This document shows positions 21,023 to 21,439 of a stretch of 21,439 nt of DNA, piece by piece; positions within the stretch are counted from its first letter, which is position 1, and every line of letters starts with the position of its first letter. Both the position numbers and the translations under genes were made by a program. The notes beneath the pieces are model-generated. The model was given only the letters and a program-made list of their open reading frames with translations. It did no database searches and had not been told where the DNA came from. Source of the stretch: JAFCDQ01 sp964571335. GTDB lineage: Archaea; Nanobdellota; Nanobdellia; Woesearchaeales; ARS49. The DNA lies in assembly GCA_964571335.1 (NCBI GenBank), contig CAZNAM010000007.1, positions 1-21,439 on the forward strand. Direction: 5' to 3'.

Positions 21023-21439
21023 ATGACATTAAATGAAAAAGATTTTGTAGAGATAAATTATACAGGTAAATTAAAAAATGATAATGTTATTTTTGACACA
21101 ACAATAGAAGAAACAGCAAAAAAAGTAGGATTAGAACAAAGAGAGTACAAGCCATTAATCATTTGCATAGGACAAGGTCATTTTATAAAAGGATTAGACA
21201 ACTGGATTAAAGGAAAAGAACTAGGAAAATATGAAAATATAGAGATAACTGCAGAAGAAGCATACGGTAAAAAAGATGCAAAACTAATCAGGATGGTTCC
21301 AACCCAGCAATTTACAAAACACAACATAAAACCACAACCAGGATTACAAATAAACATTGATGATGTAATGGGAACAGTAAGGATGGTGACAGGAGGAAGA
21401 ACAATAGTTGATTTTAACCACCCTCTTGCAGGAAAAGAT
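21023..21439 (+). CDS. FKBP-type peptidyl-prolyl isomerase, SlyD-like (5' part)
   Basis: 139 codons are present; the window ends before the stop. The start MTLNEKDFVEINYTGKL, then VIFDTT, IGQGHFIKGLDNWIKGKELG and ITAEEAYGKKDAKLIRMVP are the FKBP core with the flap. The segment TQQFTKHNIKPQPGLQINI is the inserted chaperone domain of SlyD/archaeal FKBP proteins, and VDFNHPLAGKD returns to the core. The enzyme isomerises X-Pro bonds and assists folding in the cytoplasm. It differs from standard members in the longer loop TTIEETAKKVGLEQREY. ACTTTAAAAATA about 20-30 bases ahead of the ATG and no Shine-Dalgarno suggest leaderless transcription. Confidence 0.92.
   Translation, partial: MTLNEKDFVEINYTGKLKNDNVIFDTTIEETAKKVGLEQREYKPLIICIGQGHFIKGLDNWIKGKELGKYENIEITAEEAYGKKDAKLIRMVPTQQFTKHNIKPQPGLQINIDDVMGTVRMVTGGRTIVDFNHPLAGKD

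Overview
The window looks archaeal, most likely a DPANN archaeon of the Woesearchaeota/Pacearchaeota type. That is an inference from gene content and composition, not a database match. The DNA is strongly AT-rich. It carries archaeal hallmarks: a thermosome subunit, prefoldin alpha, an FtsY-type SRP receptor, endonuclease Q, ribosomal protein eL41, an archaeal cytidylate kinase, tRNA introns bounded by bulge-helix-bulge (BHB) folds, and TATA boxes 25-35 bases ahead of several apparently leaderless genes. Secreted Cys-rich proteins with CGDGVI-type and GGDRDEHGC-type motifs fit the same group.

Layout. 1-627: 3' end of a Cys-rich membrane-anchored surface protein. 720-4254, minus strand: endonuclease Q; tRNA-Ser and intron-bearing tRNA-Met; a HAD/hypothetical/HIT operon; tRNA-Ala(GGC); two 72-bp repeats; tRNA-Ala(CGC). 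4423-7072, plus: a CPA2 antiporter with an RCK domain coupled to a CaCA exchanger. 7093-9638, minus: scpA, a 58-aa gene, pfdA and ftsY, overlapping one another. 9726-10377, plus: tRNA-Val followed by a tandem array broken by two 100-N gaps. 10449-13090, plus: an M16 peptidase pair, one with an intact zinc site and one without. 13143-13829: tRNA-Gly and, 595 bp downstream, a 20-nt copy of its 3' end; two micro-genes lie between. 13860-14899: DUF2283, an orphan antitoxin-like fragment and a RelE-type toxin-antitoxin pair. 14915-17056: two lipoproteins, a zinc-ribbon protein and eL41. 17117-17694: tRNA-Ile(UAU) and tRNA-Glu with more repeats. 17760-21439: thermosome, a helical hypothetical, cmk and a truncated SlyD-like FKBP.

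The most unusual content is a repeat family that sits only on the 3' side of tRNA genes and in the same orientation. Each unit has a conserved core: hairpin 1 (AGTCAC..GTGGCT), a linker of exactly 3 nt, then hairpin 2, whose stem exists in four sequence versions with compensatory changes. The core is followed by a 19-23 nt imitation of the T-loop-to-3'-end segment of that particular tRNA. The core is shared by the Ala, Val, Ile and Glu loci, while the tail matches the local tRNA. This suggests a small structured element that inserts at or amplifies from tRNA 3' ends, or a structured RNA module in tRNA trailers. No recombinase lies in the window. A second notable point is a tRNA-Ile with anticodon UAU after removal of a well-supported 27-nt intron, which is rare among archaea.
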